Source: CAYGZA01 sp964354135
GTDB taxonomy: Bacteria; Planctomycetota; Planctomycetia; Pirellulales; Thermoguttaceae
Direction: 5' to 3'
DNA length: 29,151 nucleotides
Assembly: GCA_964354135.1 (NCBI GenBank)
Contig: CAYGZA010000042.1
Coordinates: 1-29,151 of the forward strand
Both the position numbers and the translations under genes were made by a program. The notes beneath the pieces were generated by a model. That model was not told where the DNA came from. It ran no database searches and saw nothing but the letters and a program-made list of their open reading frames with translations. Numbering within the stretch: position 1 is the first letter of the stretch; the number at the start of each line of letters is the position of its first letter. Shown piece by piece: positions 1 to 8,330 of the stretch.

Positions 1-2
1 AG

Positions 3-599
3 GAGCAAGTCGGCTCCTCGGCGATGGCCTACAAGCGGAACCCGATGCGGTGCGAGCGGATGTGCTCGCTGGCCCGGTTCGCGATGAGCCTGGAGTCGAG
101 CGCGGCGGCGACGGCATCGACCCAGTGGTTGGAGCGCACCCTGGACGACAGCGCCAACCGCCGGCTGATCCTGCCCCAGGCGTTCCTGGCCACCGACGCC
201 GCCCTCATCCTTTACCAGAACGCGGCGGAAGGGTTGGTGGTCTACCCGCGGGTGATCGCCCGGAACCTGGAAGCGGAACTGCCCTTCATGGCCACGGAGA
301 ATGTCCTCATGGCGGCGGTGGCGGCCGGGGGCGACCGGCAGGAGCTGCACGAGCGGATCCGCCGCCACAGCCAGGCAGCGGCAGCGATGGTCAAGCAGCA
401 GGGGGCCCCCAACGATTTGCTGGATCGCCTGGCAGCCGACCCGGCCTTTGCCGGGATCGACCTCGATGCCGCCCTGGACCCCAAGAACTTCGTCGGCCGT
501 GCTCCCGAGCAGGTCGACGAGTTCCTCGCCGAGGTGGTCGATCCGATCCGCAAGAGACACGCCGACGCCATTGGCCTCAGCGCGGAGGTCTGCGTCTGA
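3..599 (+). CDS. purB: Adenylosuccinate lyase, C-terminal part (5' end outside window)
   Basis: This is the last 198 codons of a purine-pathway enzyme that splits adenylosuccinate to AMP plus fumarate, and SAICAR to AICAR plus fumarate, in the cytoplasm. The frame is open from the left edge and the first readable residues are EQVGSSAMAYKRNPMRCER. This is the fumarase/aspartase superfamily signature (GSSxMxxKxNP), whose mobile loop carries the catalytic serine. The rest is the helical C-terminal region, including LERTLDDSANRR and the ATENVLMAAV helix that fit PurB better than argininosuccinate lyase or fumarase. It ends at TGA 597-599. An ATG lies at 24, but it is inside the signature and is not a start. 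Nothing about its promoter can be seen. Confidence is high for the family and for PurB specifically. Confidence 0.93.
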   Translation, partial: EQVGSSAMAYKRNPMRCERMCSLARFAMSLESSAAATASTQWLERTLDDSANRRLILPQAFLATDAALILYQNAAEGLVVYPRVIARNLEAELPFMATENVLMAAVAAGGDRQELHERIRRHSQAAAAMVKQQGAPNDLLDRLAADPAFAGIDLDAALDPKNFVGRAPEQVDEFLAEVVDPIRKRHADAIGLSAEVCV

Positions 600-705
600 C
601 GCTGCCTCGGTCCCTAAGTCGTTGACCAGCAAGGAGTTGCGGAGCGAGATTCACCGCCGTGGTGCCGCCGCAACCCGACCTCCGGCTGCTCCCGGTTAGC
701 AAGGG

Positions 706-735
706 TTTCCCAGACCGGCCGGCCCGACTTACAAT
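706..735 (+). promoter_or_regulatory. Candidate promoter for the 811 gene (TACAAT -10 box)
   Basis: TACAAT at 730-735 is preceded by TTTCCC (706-711) at an 18-base spacing and lies 76 bases before the ATG at 811. The -35 match is poor. The call rests mainly on the -10 word, which recurs in other gaps of this window (minus strand 6963-6968 and 12702-12707, plus strand 15062-15067). Confidence 0.3.
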
Positions 736-810
736 AAAGCGGTAGGCGCGGCTCGCCCTCGGGCCGCGGTCGTCCGGACTCGTACCTCAGACTGCTTCTC
801 GAAAGATCCG

Positions 811-1071
811 ATGATCCGACTGCGAAGTTACTGGCGGAGGATTCGATCCGTGGCGATGGCCGCCGGCCTGTGGCTGGCGACTGCGGGGCTGGCCTGGGCC
901 CAGCCGCCCGGTGCTAAGCCGCCGGGCGGAGCCGAGGAGAAGGGTGGAACGACCTACCTCCTGCCGTACGCGGTGGTGATCTTGGCCATCGCCCTGGGTG
1001 TGTTCATTCTCCTGAATTCGAGCCGCCGCCGCGATCGCGCCAAGCCTGAGGTCTACGGCAAAGGCAAGTAG
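811..1071 (+). CDS. Small single-pass membrane protein, unknown function
   Basis: This 86-residue protein has a basic N-terminus (MIRLRSYWRRIR), a hydrophobic stretch at about 13-30 ending in AWA-QPPG that looks like a cleavable signal peptide, a short Pro/Gly/Glu linker, and a transmembrane helix at about 48-67 (LLPYAVVILAIALGVFILL). A basic tail (SSRRRDRAKPEVYGKGK) follows, presumably cytoplasmic. No enzymatic motif is visible. Small proteins of this design are common as conserved hypotheticals in planctomycetes, and I know no function. It sits alone between purB and a convergent glycosidase gene. The start is the first ATG after the candidate promoter, and no strong ribosome-binding site is seen. 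Confidence 0.75.
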   Translation: MIRLRSYWRRIRSVAMAAGLWLATAGLAWAQPPGAKPPGGAEEKGGTTYLLPYAVVILAIALGVFILLNSSRRRDRAKPEVYGKGK

Positions 1072-1152
1072 CTGCCCCGGACATTGCAGCGCGGAACGCC
1101 CACGGGCTGCGACCCCGGGGGCGTTCGAGCGCGCAGGCCGACACTTCTCGCG

Positions 1153-3789
1153 CTATTTCTCCAATGTCACCGCGGCCAAGAGGGGCGCGGCCGCCGTGCC
1201 CAGGTCCCGGAAGGTGATCTTCTCAACGACCACCGGCCGCAGACTGACTCCGAGCACGTTGAGGTGCCAGGGGTCTCCGCGGGGACCGAGGAAGACCTCG
1301 TCGGCCTCCGGCGGCGAAACCCAGTCGTCGGTCGTGCGGCCGGCGATCAGGGGCACTACCTGCTCTTGGCCGTCGGCGTAGTGGATCACGTACTCGGCCA
1401 GCGCACCCCACGGCCCGGCCCCTTCATCGGCCGGCGCCCAGCCGTGGACGTTGCCCAGAAAGTAGAGCCGCTTCGCTTGTTCGCGCACGGGGATTTCCAC
1501 TTGGGTCGGCCACTGAATTTCTTTCGGGCCATGCGGCGAATGGAGAACGATCAGTCCGCGGCCTTGGTTCTTCGCCGGGTCGATGATCGCAAACGGCACG
1601 CCTCCGACCGTCTGCTTCCCCACCCGCATCCCGGTGAAGAGGAACTTGCCCGGGTTGGGCACGCCGAACGGGGCCTTGAACGGGTCCGTATTGGCCAGCG
1701 GAGCAAGGTTCAGCGGGCGGCAGCCGTCCGCTGCCAGCGGCGCTCCCAGCGGCAGCGCGACGAGACCCGGGATCGGCTTTGTCGAGGGGGCCGCCTGTTG
1801 GCGATAGAGTTGGACCACCGTGGGAAAGTCCCACTGCTTCTTCTGGTTCGGCCGCACGACGACGTCCACGCCCGGCAACGAGCCGATCAAGGGGCGTGAC
1901 TCCGGGAGATGAAGGACGGTCTTCTTGGGCGGCGTGCGGGCCGGCGGCTTCAACTCGACCTCCACCCCCGCAGCCGTGCCGCGGACGCGGAGGTCCATCG
2001 GCCCGAAGTGCGTCGGGGCCTTCTCGACACGGATCTCCTTGCCCTCGGCGAGCCAGCCGTCGGGCACGGCCATCAAGAGGTGCAGCTCGTCGCCCCGCTC
2101 GTGGACCAGCATGTGCCGGAGCATCAGGGCGTAGTTGGCCGCCCCCGTCACGTGCGGGATCGTATCGCTCCAGGCGAACCGCCGCTTGTAGTAAATCCCT
2201 TCCGGGAAGGCATGAGCCGCCGTGGAGTGCAGCAAGTACCAGTAGAAATCCTCCGCGACTTGCTCATCCTCACCGCGGGCCAGGCTCGCCATCGTGGTGT
2301 AGGCCGACATGTAGGGGTGAATCGCTCCCTGCGTGCCAAGCCAGCGGATGGTCCCTTCAAGAAAACCGCCGCCGTGGACCTTGCGGGCATGGTGGATCAT
2401 CGCCGCGACGCGCGGATCGTCGCGGGGGAACAACTCGGTCGGCCAGAGGGTCTCCGTGTTGCCCCAGTGGGTCCCGTCCTTTTCCCAGCTCGGCGGGAAA
2501 TGGGCGACGCCGACCCGCTTGCAGGCCGCGTCTATTGCCGCACGATACGCCTCGGCTTCCTTGGTCCACTCCTCGTGCTCCGCCGCCTTGCCGAGCACAC
2601 GGGCCGCATCGGCGGTGCAGACCATGCCGCGGAGGTTCCAGATGTCGTAGCCCACGATGTGGTGCTTGCCGTCCCAGAGGAACTCGCCGTCGGCTGGGGC
2701 CACGGGCAAGAGCCCGGCAAACGGCGAGTCCGCCGGGGCCTGGCGCCGGGCCCTCTTGGCCCACTCCGACGCGCGGCGCATCTGCGGATACGCCTTCTCC
2801 AGCCACGCCCGGTCGCCGGTGATCTTGTAGTGTTGCCCGAGGACCCACAGGGCCTGGCCGTTGGCATCGAACTGGTCTTTCTGCGACTCAAAGCGCCCGT
2901 CGGCCAGTTGGCACTTGAGGTAATGATCGACGGCCTTGCGGGCCGCATTGCTGAGCCCGGCCTCCTCGAGCTCCATCACTTGGTAGGCCCCATCGCGGAT
3001 GTAGAACTCGTCGTAAAAACCCTCGCCGCCCTTGAGCACGCCGTGGTCGTTGGCGATGAGTTGGCAGACGTGGGCGGCCAGGAGGGCCTCGTTGGCTTTG
3101 CGGCAGGGCACTTCGATGCGTGCGGCCCCCGCTATCATTTCCTGCCAGAAATCGATCGTCCGATCGAGCCACGTTTGCCAAGCTTGGCCGTCGGCCTTGG
3201 CGAGCGCCGCGGCATCTTGAAGCGGAGCGAACGGGAGCCGCACGACCCCCTGAGCGGACGCGCCGGGAGCGAGCGACCAGGCGTGGGCGTGGGTCGCCGA
3301 CGTGCCTTTGCCGGTCTGCACCACCGAGACCTTGGCCTCGGTTTGTGTCGCGCCCTTGTTGGTGGCTTTCACCAATATCCAGTTCAGGAAGTTTTCTCCC
3401 TCGGTCGGCCAATCGAACGCCTTTTCCCAGTCTTTGACGGTCGGCAGCGGCGTGGCCCAAAGGGTGAACTCGTAATGCACGGGCCCGTCGTCGGCGGAAA
3501 GCAGGACGATCGGCATCCAGCCCTTCATGAGGGTCTTCGTCTCGTGGCGGCTCAAGGGCTTCAGGTCCTTGCCGAAGCGAATGCGGGCCTCGCCGTCGGC
3601 CAACAGGAGCCGGTTGTCCGGCGTGACCCGTGTGCCGCGGTCGTAGTCCTTGAGCCCGATCACGTTCCACGAGTTGCGGAAGTAGTCGAAGGGCTCTTCG
3701 GCGGGAAGCGGGCCGGTCAGGGCAAGAATCACAAGCGGCACCAGGCCACCTAATGGAACCATCGGTTGTCGATGCAGAGGCTTTCTCAT
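1153..3789 (-). CDS. Secreted six-hairpin glycosidase-like protein with C-terminal beta domain
   Basis: This is an 878-residue exported protein. Residues 1-30 form a signal peptide (MRKPLHRQP, then a hydrophobic core ending ALTGPLPAEE). Residues about 31-225 look like an N-terminal beta-sandwich. Residues about 230-600 look like an (alpha/alpha)6 toroid: the segment GFYDEFYIRDGAYQVMELEE and the following paired helices (YLKCQLADGRFESQ, ANGQALWVLGQHY) are typical of six-hairpin glycosidases such as GH15, GH63 and GH78 relatives. The segment RDGAYQV is a likely active-site strand. The last ~180 residues (from about PIPGLVALPLGAPL) form a beta-rich domain that could bind carbohydrate. I cannot assign a GH family or substrate. 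AAGGGA lies 8 bases before the ATG at 3789. It is probably transcribed alone, because a plus-strand gene separates it from the next minus-strand hydrolase. High confidence for a real exported gene, moderate for the fold. Confidence 0.8.
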   Translation of the reverse strand: MRKPLHRQPMVPLGGLVPLVILALTGPLPAEEPFDYFRNSWNVIGLKDYDRGTRVTPDNRLLLADGEARIRFGKDLKPLSRHETKTLMKGWMPIVLLSADDGPVHYEFTLWATPLPTVKDWEKAFDWPTEGENFLNWILVKATNKGATQTEAKVSVVQTGKGTSATHAHAWSLAPGASAQGVVRLPFAPLQDAAALAKADGQAWQTWLDRTIDFWQEMIAGAARIEVPCRKANEALLAAHVCQLIANDHGVLKGGEGFYDEFYIRDGAYQVMELEEAGLSNAARKAVDHYLKCQLADGRFESQKDQFDANGQALWVLGQHYKITGDRAWLEKAYPQMRRASEWAKRARRQAPADSPFAGLLPVAPADGEFLWDGKHHIVGYDIWNLRGMVCTADAARVLGKAAEHEEWTKEAEAYRAAIDAACKRVGVAHFPPSWEKDGTHWGNTETLWPTELFPRDDPRVAAMIHHARKVHGGGFLEGTIRWLGTQGAIHPYMSAYTTMASLARGEDEQVAEDFYWYLLHSTAAHAFPEGIYYKRRFAWSDTIPHVTGAANYALMLRHMLVHERGDELHLLMAVPDGWLAEGKEIRVEKAPTHFGPMDLRVRGTAAGVEVELKPPARTPPKKTVLHLPESRPLIGSLPGVDVVVRPNQKKQWDFPTVVQLYRQQAAPSTKPIPGLVALPLGAPLAADGCRPLNLAPLANTDPFKAPFGVPNPGKFLFTGMRVGKQTVGGVPFAIIDPAKNQGRGLIVLHSPHGPKEIQWPTQVEIPVREQAKRLYFLGNVHGWAPADEGAGPWGALAEYVIHYADGQEQVVPLIAGRTTDDWVSPPEADEVFLGPRGDPWHLNVLGVSLRPVVVEKITFRDLGTAAAPLLAAVTLEK

Positions 3790-3974
3790 GGCGTGATCCC
3801 TTATTCGTGGGCGCAGAACTCTTGCCGTAGATTAACAGACTCGTGGCTGGGAAGCCACCCATTGGGCCGGGAGTATTGACAAGGCCCGGGCCAACAACGA
3901 GGATTACCCTTGAAGCGGTAAATGAGTCAACGCAAGAGATTGGGCGAGTTCGTCGGTGTCGGAGGTGGCAAGCC

Positions 3975-4217
3975 ATGCGTCCCGAAGATATCCGCGACTT
4001 CGTCGGGCGGCGTCCGTTCCGCCCTTTCCGAATCACGCTGACGGACGGTCGGACGTATGACGTTCGCCACCCCGAGCTCGCCATGGTGGGGCGGTCTACG
4101 GTCGCCCTCGGCCTGCCGGCACCCGACGACCCGCAACCGATCTATGACCGGCTGGTCACAGTGTCGTTGCTGCACATCATGCAGGTCGAGCCGGTCGAGG
4201 CCGCCGGGGCTTCGTGA
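3975..4217 (+). CDS. Short conserved hypothetical protein (RPFRPFRITLTDG type)
   Basis: This 80-residue soluble protein reads MRPEDIRDFVGRRPFRPFRI, then TLTDGRTYDVRHPELAMVG and an acidic C-terminal part. I recognise the pattern 'short helix, RPFxPFRIxLTDGxxYxVxHPE, hydrophobic strand' from many small planctomycete proteins of unknown function, which often occur in several copies per genome. It is likely a small beta-barrel-like fold. The frame is open from 3843, but the ATG at 3975 was chosen because GGAGGTGG (3961-3968) sits 6 bases before it and because the family begins at this methionine. It lies between two minus-strand hydrolase genes in the opposite orientation, so it is its own unit. 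TTGACA at 3876-3881 may be a -35 box, but no convincing -10 box follows. Confidence 0.7.
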   Translation: MRPEDIRDFVGRRPFRPFRITLTDGRTYDVRHPELAMVGRSTVALGLPAPDDPQPIYDRLVTVSLLHIMQVEPVEAAGAS

Positions 4218-4267
4218 GTCGATCGCTGGGCGTTTCGCCTCTCCGAGCGGTTTCGCCCGAGCTGCTA

Positions 4268-5905
4268 CTACTTGGGTTTCGTCGGTGTTCGGACCTTCCG
4301 GAACCCTTCGATGGCCTCCGTCATGCGGGCCAGCGTATCGCGGTTCCGCGGCGTGCCGCGCTGGGCTCGGGCCTTGACGAACGCCTCGATCGGCGCCAGG
4401 ACTTGCTCCGTCGCCTTCTTCGGCGTGGAGCACAGCTCGGTGAGCTTGAGGTAATGCGCGATGGCCTCTGACGGCACGTCGGCATCGAAGAGCCGCCGCG
4501 CGAGTCGCCCGGCGAATTCCTCCCGCGTCATGCGCACCTCCCAGCACCGGTCGCGGAACGAGTATTGCTGGGCGAAGTAGGGGATCGTGTGCGGGTGAAA
4601 ATCCCGGGCCCGCGGGGCACCCCAAAGGGTCGAATAGCCGTTCCAGCGATTCCCAAAACCCTGGCCGGGGTCGTAGCTTGTGGCGAAGCCGGTCAGGGCC
4701 AGCTCCCGCTCGCCCGGCGGGTCGCACGAGCCGTGGTACTCGCTCATCCGCACGTTGGTGTGCCAACGGAGCACGAGCGGATGCTCGTCGAGCGCCCGTT
4801 GGAGGATCGGATCGCCCCAACACCACCACCAGTAGATCCGCCTGGCGTCGACGGCGTGTGCCATCTCTCGGTAGCTCTTGGCGTTGAACTTGCCGATGGC
4901 CACGGCGAACTCGAACTCCGGCCGCCTGGCCCACAGGGTCTTGCACAGCCGCTCGAAGGCCGCGGTCCGCTCTCGCCACGCCGTCTCCCGAGTCTCGTTC
5001 CCTTCGCCGGCCGGCTCCAGGTAGATGCCCCCGGTGCCGGGCAGCAGATCGACCATATCGAGGTAATACCGCACGCCGCGGTCGATCGAGCCGCCGGCGT
5101 GTTTTTCGTGGTGCCAGGTAAACCACCCGCCGCCAATGTAGAACTTCATCCCTTCCTCGCGGGAGAGGTCGACCAGCCCCTTCACGTTCTCCGCGTTGGC
5201 CAGGTCGGTGCCGGCATACTCGCCGCCGTACTCCTTCAGAAGCGGAAAGCCGTTCAGCCAAAACCAGTTCCGGTTGACCGTGATCTCCGAGTTGAACCTG
5301 AGCACGCGCCGCCACGACGCAATCGTATCGTGCTGGGCCCAACAGGGGAGCATGTAGATCCCGCGATAGGCGAACTGCGGCTTCTTCTTCACTTCCCCCG
5401 GCACGTCCACCGAGACGCTCTCGGCGGTCGCGGGCGTATGGAAGAGCACCAGCTCCTGGCACCCGAATCTCAGCCCCGCAGGCGTTGCCGCGGAGACCAC
5501 TACGAAGCGGCGGTCCCCGGCCGCGTGGGTCGCGATGCGGAAGCCTTCCTCGCCCAGATCGTCCGTCTTCAGCGGGAGCCCCGCGCGGGCCAGCTCGCCC
5601 ACGATCGGGTGCGCGAGGTCGCTGACGGCCACCACGTAGAGCCCCGCCTCGTTCATCCGCTCTGCCGGCGGCAGCGTCCAGCCGAAGAAGTCCTTCAGGT
5701 GGCCGTTGAGCGTCCTTTCGGCGACCGGCGGCGCCCCGCCGGCATGCTCCGCGACAACGAGTCGGGCATGGGCCTTTCCGTTTTCCCACACGACCCATCG
5801 CTCGGCCCGAGCATGGGCCGCGGCGAGGAACCCGGCGATCACGATCCACGTGTGGCCGGCCCAATACAAGGACCAACTCGGTCCTCTGCGGCTTCTCGGC
5901 AACAT
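4268..5905 (-). CDS. Exported glycoside hydrolase-like protein (GH20/GH67-type N-terminal domain plus barrel)
   Basis: The protein has 545 residues. A basic start (MLPRSRRGPSW) and a hydrophobic stretch ending AAHARAERWVV form a signal peptide of about 35 residues. Residues about 40-170 resemble the small alpha/beta domain found before the catalytic barrel in GH20 and GH67 enzymes (RTLNGHLKDFFGWTLP, GFRIATHAAGDRRFVVVSAA, TPAGLRFGCQELV). Residues about 175-460 look like a TIM barrel with Trp- and Gly-rich strands (FAYRGIYMLPCW, KFYIGGGWFTWHHEKH, GGIYLEPAGEGNE, RIYWWWCWGDP, LVLRWHTNVRMSEYHG). Glutamates in YLEPAGEGNE could be catalytic, but I cannot assign them. A helical tail follows. The frame stays open far upstream, but the ATG at 5905 has GAGGAGG about 10 bases before it and starts the signal peptide. 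It may be co-transcribed with the LTXXQ gene 158 bases upstream. The substrate is unknown. Confidence 0.75.
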   Translation of the reverse strand: MLPRSRRGPSWSLYWAGHTWIVIAGFLAAAHARAERWVVWENGKAHARLVVAEHAGGAPPVAERTLNGHLKDFFGWTLPPAERMNEAGLYVVAVSDLAHPIVGELARAGLPLKTDDLGEEGFRIATHAAGDRRFVVVSAATPAGLRFGCQELVLFHTPATAESVSVDVPGEVKKKPQFAYRGIYMLPCWAQHDTIASWRRVLRFNSEITVNRNWFWLNGFPLLKEYGGEYAGTDLANAENVKGLVDLSREEGMKFYIGGGWFTWHHEKHAGGSIDRGVRYYLDMVDLLPGTGGIYLEPAGEGNETRETAWRERTAAFERLCKTLWARRPEFEFAVAIGKFNAKSYREMAHAVDARRIYWWWCWGDPILQRALDEHPLVLRWHTNVRMSEYHGSCDPPGERELALTGFATSYDPGQGFGNRWNGYSTLWGAPRARDFHPHTIPYFAQQYSFRDRCWEVRMTREEFAGRLARRLFDADVPSEAIAHYLKLTELCSTPKKATEQVLAPIEAFVKARAQRGTPRNRDTLARMTEAIEGFRKVRTPTKPK

Positions 5906-6039
5906 CTTCGAGACCTCCTCGTCACGGTGCAAACACCCGGCCGTAGCTCTGCGGGGCCGATGGCGATGTCCACAGAAACGGGCCACCGCGCTTCGGGCGG
6001 CGGCCCCGGACCAGCCGACGGTCGGAATGGGCGCGCGGG

Positions 6040-6083
6040 CTAGCCGTCGCTGGGACGCGGATTCTAGCCGTCGCTGGGACGCG
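6040..6083. repeat. 20-bp direct duplication covering the end of the LTXXQ gene
   Basis: The same 20 bases occur at 6040-6059 and 6064-6083, a period of 24. The second copy holds the last codons and stop codon of the minus-strand gene ending at 6064. The first copy lies just beyond the stop and would encode the same RPSDG-stop ending in the same frame. It is a short tandem duplication, most simply made by replication slippage. Confidence 0.85.
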
Positions 6084-6834
6084 ACTTCTTGCCGCCGCCG
6101 GACCGACTGGGGGACATCAATTCCCGCCAATCGACCTCGAACTTCGCCCCCTTGAGCGTTTCCCATTTCTGCTTCTGCTCGGGAGTCAGGACGTCCAGCA
6201 TCTTGCCTTCGATTTCTTTGCGGAGTGCCTGGAACTTCGCGCCCCGTCCCTTCTTCTCGTCGCTGCGGAAGATGCCGCGGACTTTCTCGTTCATCTCCGC
6301 GCGGAGTGCGGCGATTTCTCGTCGCTGCGTCCCGGTCAGTCCGAGGGTATCCTGGAAGTCCTTGTGTTCCAGCGCGGCCGTGCCGCGGACCTGCAGCACG
6401 ATCTGGCCAAGCCGCTCCGCCTGGTGCGGCAGCAGAATGCCCTCGATTTCCTTGCGGGTCTCTTCGGCCTGGCGCCAAGCCCTCCGGGCCGATTCCGCAA
6501 ACTTCGCCTTTCGCTCTTCCGCGCTCAGATCGCGGAGCGTCTCGAAGGTCGGCCGGCTCTGGCGCAGCTTCGCGGCGGCCCGGTCCATCGTCGCTCGAAG
6601 CGTGGCTGCCTGCTCGTCGGTGAGCTGCAATTCCTTGCGGACCTTCTCCGACCGCACGAGCATTCCCCAGAGTTGGGCCGGCGACGCCATCACGCCGAGA
6701 CCTAGACCACCGACGGGAGGCCGATCGTCCCCCTTCGGAGGCTGGGCCGGCGCTCGAACCCATCCGGCTGCGTTCCCAACGACAAGCAGCCCAATCCCGA
6801 CCACGTTCAGGAAGCGACTCATGGTTCGACTCAT
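6064..6834 (-). CDS. Periplasmic LTXXQ-motif (Spy/CpxP-like) protein
   Basis: This 256-residue protein starts with a signal peptide (MSRTMSRFLNVVGIGLLVVGNAAGWVRA). It is otherwise almost wholly helical and charged. The motif LQLTDEQAATLRATMDRA at about residues 68-85, and a second copy of the pattern (LGLTGTQRREIAALRAEM) about 95 residues later, match the LTXXQ helical hairpins of Spy/CpxP/CnrX-type periplasmic proteins. A third segment (LTPEQKQKWETLKG) is close to the C-terminus. Family members bind unfolded proteins or metals in the periplasm, but the role here is inferred only by fold. AAGGAG 7 bases before the ATG at 6834 favours that start over a second ATG five codons later. It may head a unit with the hydrolase at 4268-5905. 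Confidence 0.8.
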   Translation of the reverse strand: MSRTMSRFLNVVGIGLLVVGNAAGWVRAPAQPPKGDDRPPVGGLGLGVMASPAQLWGMLVRSEKVRKELQLTDEQAATLRATMDRAAAKLRQSRPTFETLRDLSAEERKAKFAESARRAWRQAEETRKEIEGILLPHQAERLGQIVLQVRGTAALEHKDFQDTLGLTGTQRREIAALRAEMNEKVRGIFRSDEKKGRGAKFQALRKEIEGKMLDVLTPEQKQKWETLKGAKFEVDWRELMSPSRSGGGKKSRPSDG

Positions 6835-7260
6835 GGTCCGCTCCTTGCGTTTCGAGGAGTTGCCGCAGTACGCCGCGGTTCGCTGCCGGGCCCGCGGGCC
6901 CGCACAGGGCAGCGATTCGATCGCTCTCGAGCGGACCTGCGGGTAACCGGCACAACGGCCCTATTGTAGCCGTTGCCAAGGCGAGAGCCAGCCACCCCCC
7001 GGAAAGCAACACTTGTGAGGTATCCGTTGCCCACAGGAAGCATGTCCGCGAAACCTTCCATGGTTCTGCGGGTTCATTAGGAGTTGGCGACAACCCGCGA
7101 GCGCTGGCGGTTCTAAGCGAGGCTGCGCGATTTCGGCAGCGCGCGGCTCCCGCCGAGCCAGACAAGAAGACTCAATCTCGGCGAGTAGAAGTGCAGGCCG
7201 GGGACCGCGGCGCCGCGGGCAGTTACCAGGGCGAGAGGCACGGAACAAGAGGGGGCCCGG
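6835..7260. other. Divergent intergenic region without a gene
   Basis: These 426 bases separate the start of the minus-strand LTXXQ gene from the start of the plus-strand gene at 7261. A TACAAT word on the minus strand (6963-6968) is a candidate -10 box for the LTXXQ gene. The segment 7145-7158 matches 13 of 14 bases of the repeat core GGCTCCTGCCGAGC found at 15094-15107, so it may be a worn copy of that repeat. No RNA gene or coding frame is recognisable. Confidence 0.5.
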
Positions 7261-8244
7261 ATGGGCTATACGGAGTGGAATTACAGCACCATCGAGTTGG
7301 CGGCCGTGGGCGCGGGCGGCGCCGTGGTGGCGCTGGGCGGCCTGTGGCTGGAGAACCGCTGTGGCCCGCGTCTGGGCCGGCTTTGGGCCGGCATTCTCGC
7401 GCTCGGATTCGCGGGCTTGGCGGTCGCGGTTTGGCTCTTGAGCGGGGAACCGGCATTGTCCGGGCCGTTCGTCGCACTGACGGCGTTTTGCCTGGCTGCG
7501 GCGGCGCTCTCCATGCCGCCGGTCCAGCGGCTGGCTCGCCGGTTGGTCGAACCCAAGGTGGTGTGGGTTCTCCTGCTGATCGCCGCTCCGACCTTCGCCG
7601 TGGTCGGGGCCTTTTACGCCAAGGAAGCCGAGCTGTCGTTTCCCCTGGAGGAGTACAGCACCGCGGAGCTGGTGCAAACCTCCCAAGGGCACGTTTTCAC
7701 CGATCTTGGCCGGGAGATTCCACTATATGCCTACACCGAGATTGAGCCGCTGAAGGAGGCCGAGGAGCTGATGCTCGCCGTAGAGCACTTCAAGAACCAC
7801 GTCATCCGTCTCGCGGGTCCGGACCTTGCGTGCAACTGCCACGGCTGGGTATTCATCGCCGGCCACGCCGCGATTCCTTCCGAGCGGGTCGACTCGATCC
7901 TGTCCGACAACGCTTACGTCGAAGTGGCCGTGCCGGCGGAAGACGACCTGATCGTTTACCGCGACCCTGAGGGGATCGTGCTTCACTCGGGGATTGTGCG
8001 GCACGCCGGCGAGCGGGGCGTGGTGCTCGTCGAGAGCAAGTGGGCCGCCTTGGGAGTCTACCTCCACTCGCCCGAAGTTCAGCCCTGGGGGAATCACTAC
8101 GCGTTTTACCACAGCCCGCGCAAGGGGCACCTTCTTCGCGTGACCCCAGGCCCCGGCAGGAAAGAGCGCCCCGGGGCAGAGCTTCCCGGCCTCGGAGCCG
8201 GCGCGGGCGGAGTACCCGGGCCGGCATCAGTGCCAGGGCACTGA
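7261..8244 (+). CDS. Four-helix membrane protein with probable NlpC/P60-like (papain-fold) domain
   Basis: This is a 327-residue protein. Four hydrophobic helices lie at about 11-30, 41-60, 66-84 and 100-119. A soluble domain follows from about 140 to 290 and a Gly/Pro-rich tail ends the chain. The soluble domain contains CNCHGWVF (Cys191, Cys193, His194), then DDLIVYRDPEGIVLHSGIV (His242), then VVLVESKW (Glu258) and GVYLHS (His269). In NlpC/P60 hydrolases the nucleophile Cys starts a helix, followed by a GDLVxY-type strand and an HxGI strand carrying the catalytic His, so Cys193 and His242 fit. This assignment is my inference from motif order. The domain follows an even number of helices. 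GAGGGGG lies about 7 bases before the ATG. No partner gene is adjacent. It could equally be an inactive relative or an unrelated planctomycete family. Confidence 0.75.
   Translation: MGYTEWNYSTIELAAVGAGGAVVALGGLWLENRCGPRLGRLWAGILALGFAGLAVAVWLLSGEPALSGPFVALTAFCLAAAALSMPPVQRLARRLVEPKVVWVLLLIAAPTFAVVGAFYAKEAELSFPLEEYSTAELVQTSQGHVFTDLGREIPLYAYTEIEPLKEAEELMLAVEHFKNHVIRLAGPDLACNCHGWVFIAGHAAIPSERVDSILSDNAYVEVAVPAEDDLIVYRDPEGIVLHSGIVRHAGERGVVLVESKWAALGVYLHSPEVQPWGNHYAFYHSPRKGHLLRVTPGPGRKERPGAELPGLGAGAGGVPGPASVPGH
8227..8244. terminator. Perfect 8-bp-stem hairpin over the stop codon, possible bidirectional terminator
   Basis: TCAGTGCC (8227-8234), AG, GGCACTGA (8237-8244) is a perfect inverted repeat whose right arm contains the stop TGA at 8242-8244. 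It lies between two convergent genes. No run of T follows on either strand, so intrinsic termination is uncertain. Confidence 0.35.
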
Positions 8245-8330
8245 CGCGCGCTCGACTCCGGTAATCTCGTCGAGGCGGGATTCGTGCTCAAGAAGCAGTG
8301 GCCGCGTGCGTGCAAGCACTCGTCCCACGG

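Noticed and set aside
1909..3753. Long open frame (over 600 codons) antisense to the six-hairpin glycosidase gene; similar long frames lie opposite 9855-11756, 22130-23842 and 25740-27467
   Set aside because: High G+C produces long antisense frames. The peptides are Arg/Gly/Val-rich and without domain patterns, while the opposite strand encodes recognisable proteins with ribosome-binding sites.
5906..7165. Upstream in-frame extension of the 4268-5905 gene
   Set aside because: The extension overlaps the LTXXQ gene in another frame and looks non-protein-like. The ATG at 5905 has a good ribosome-binding site and begins a signal peptide.
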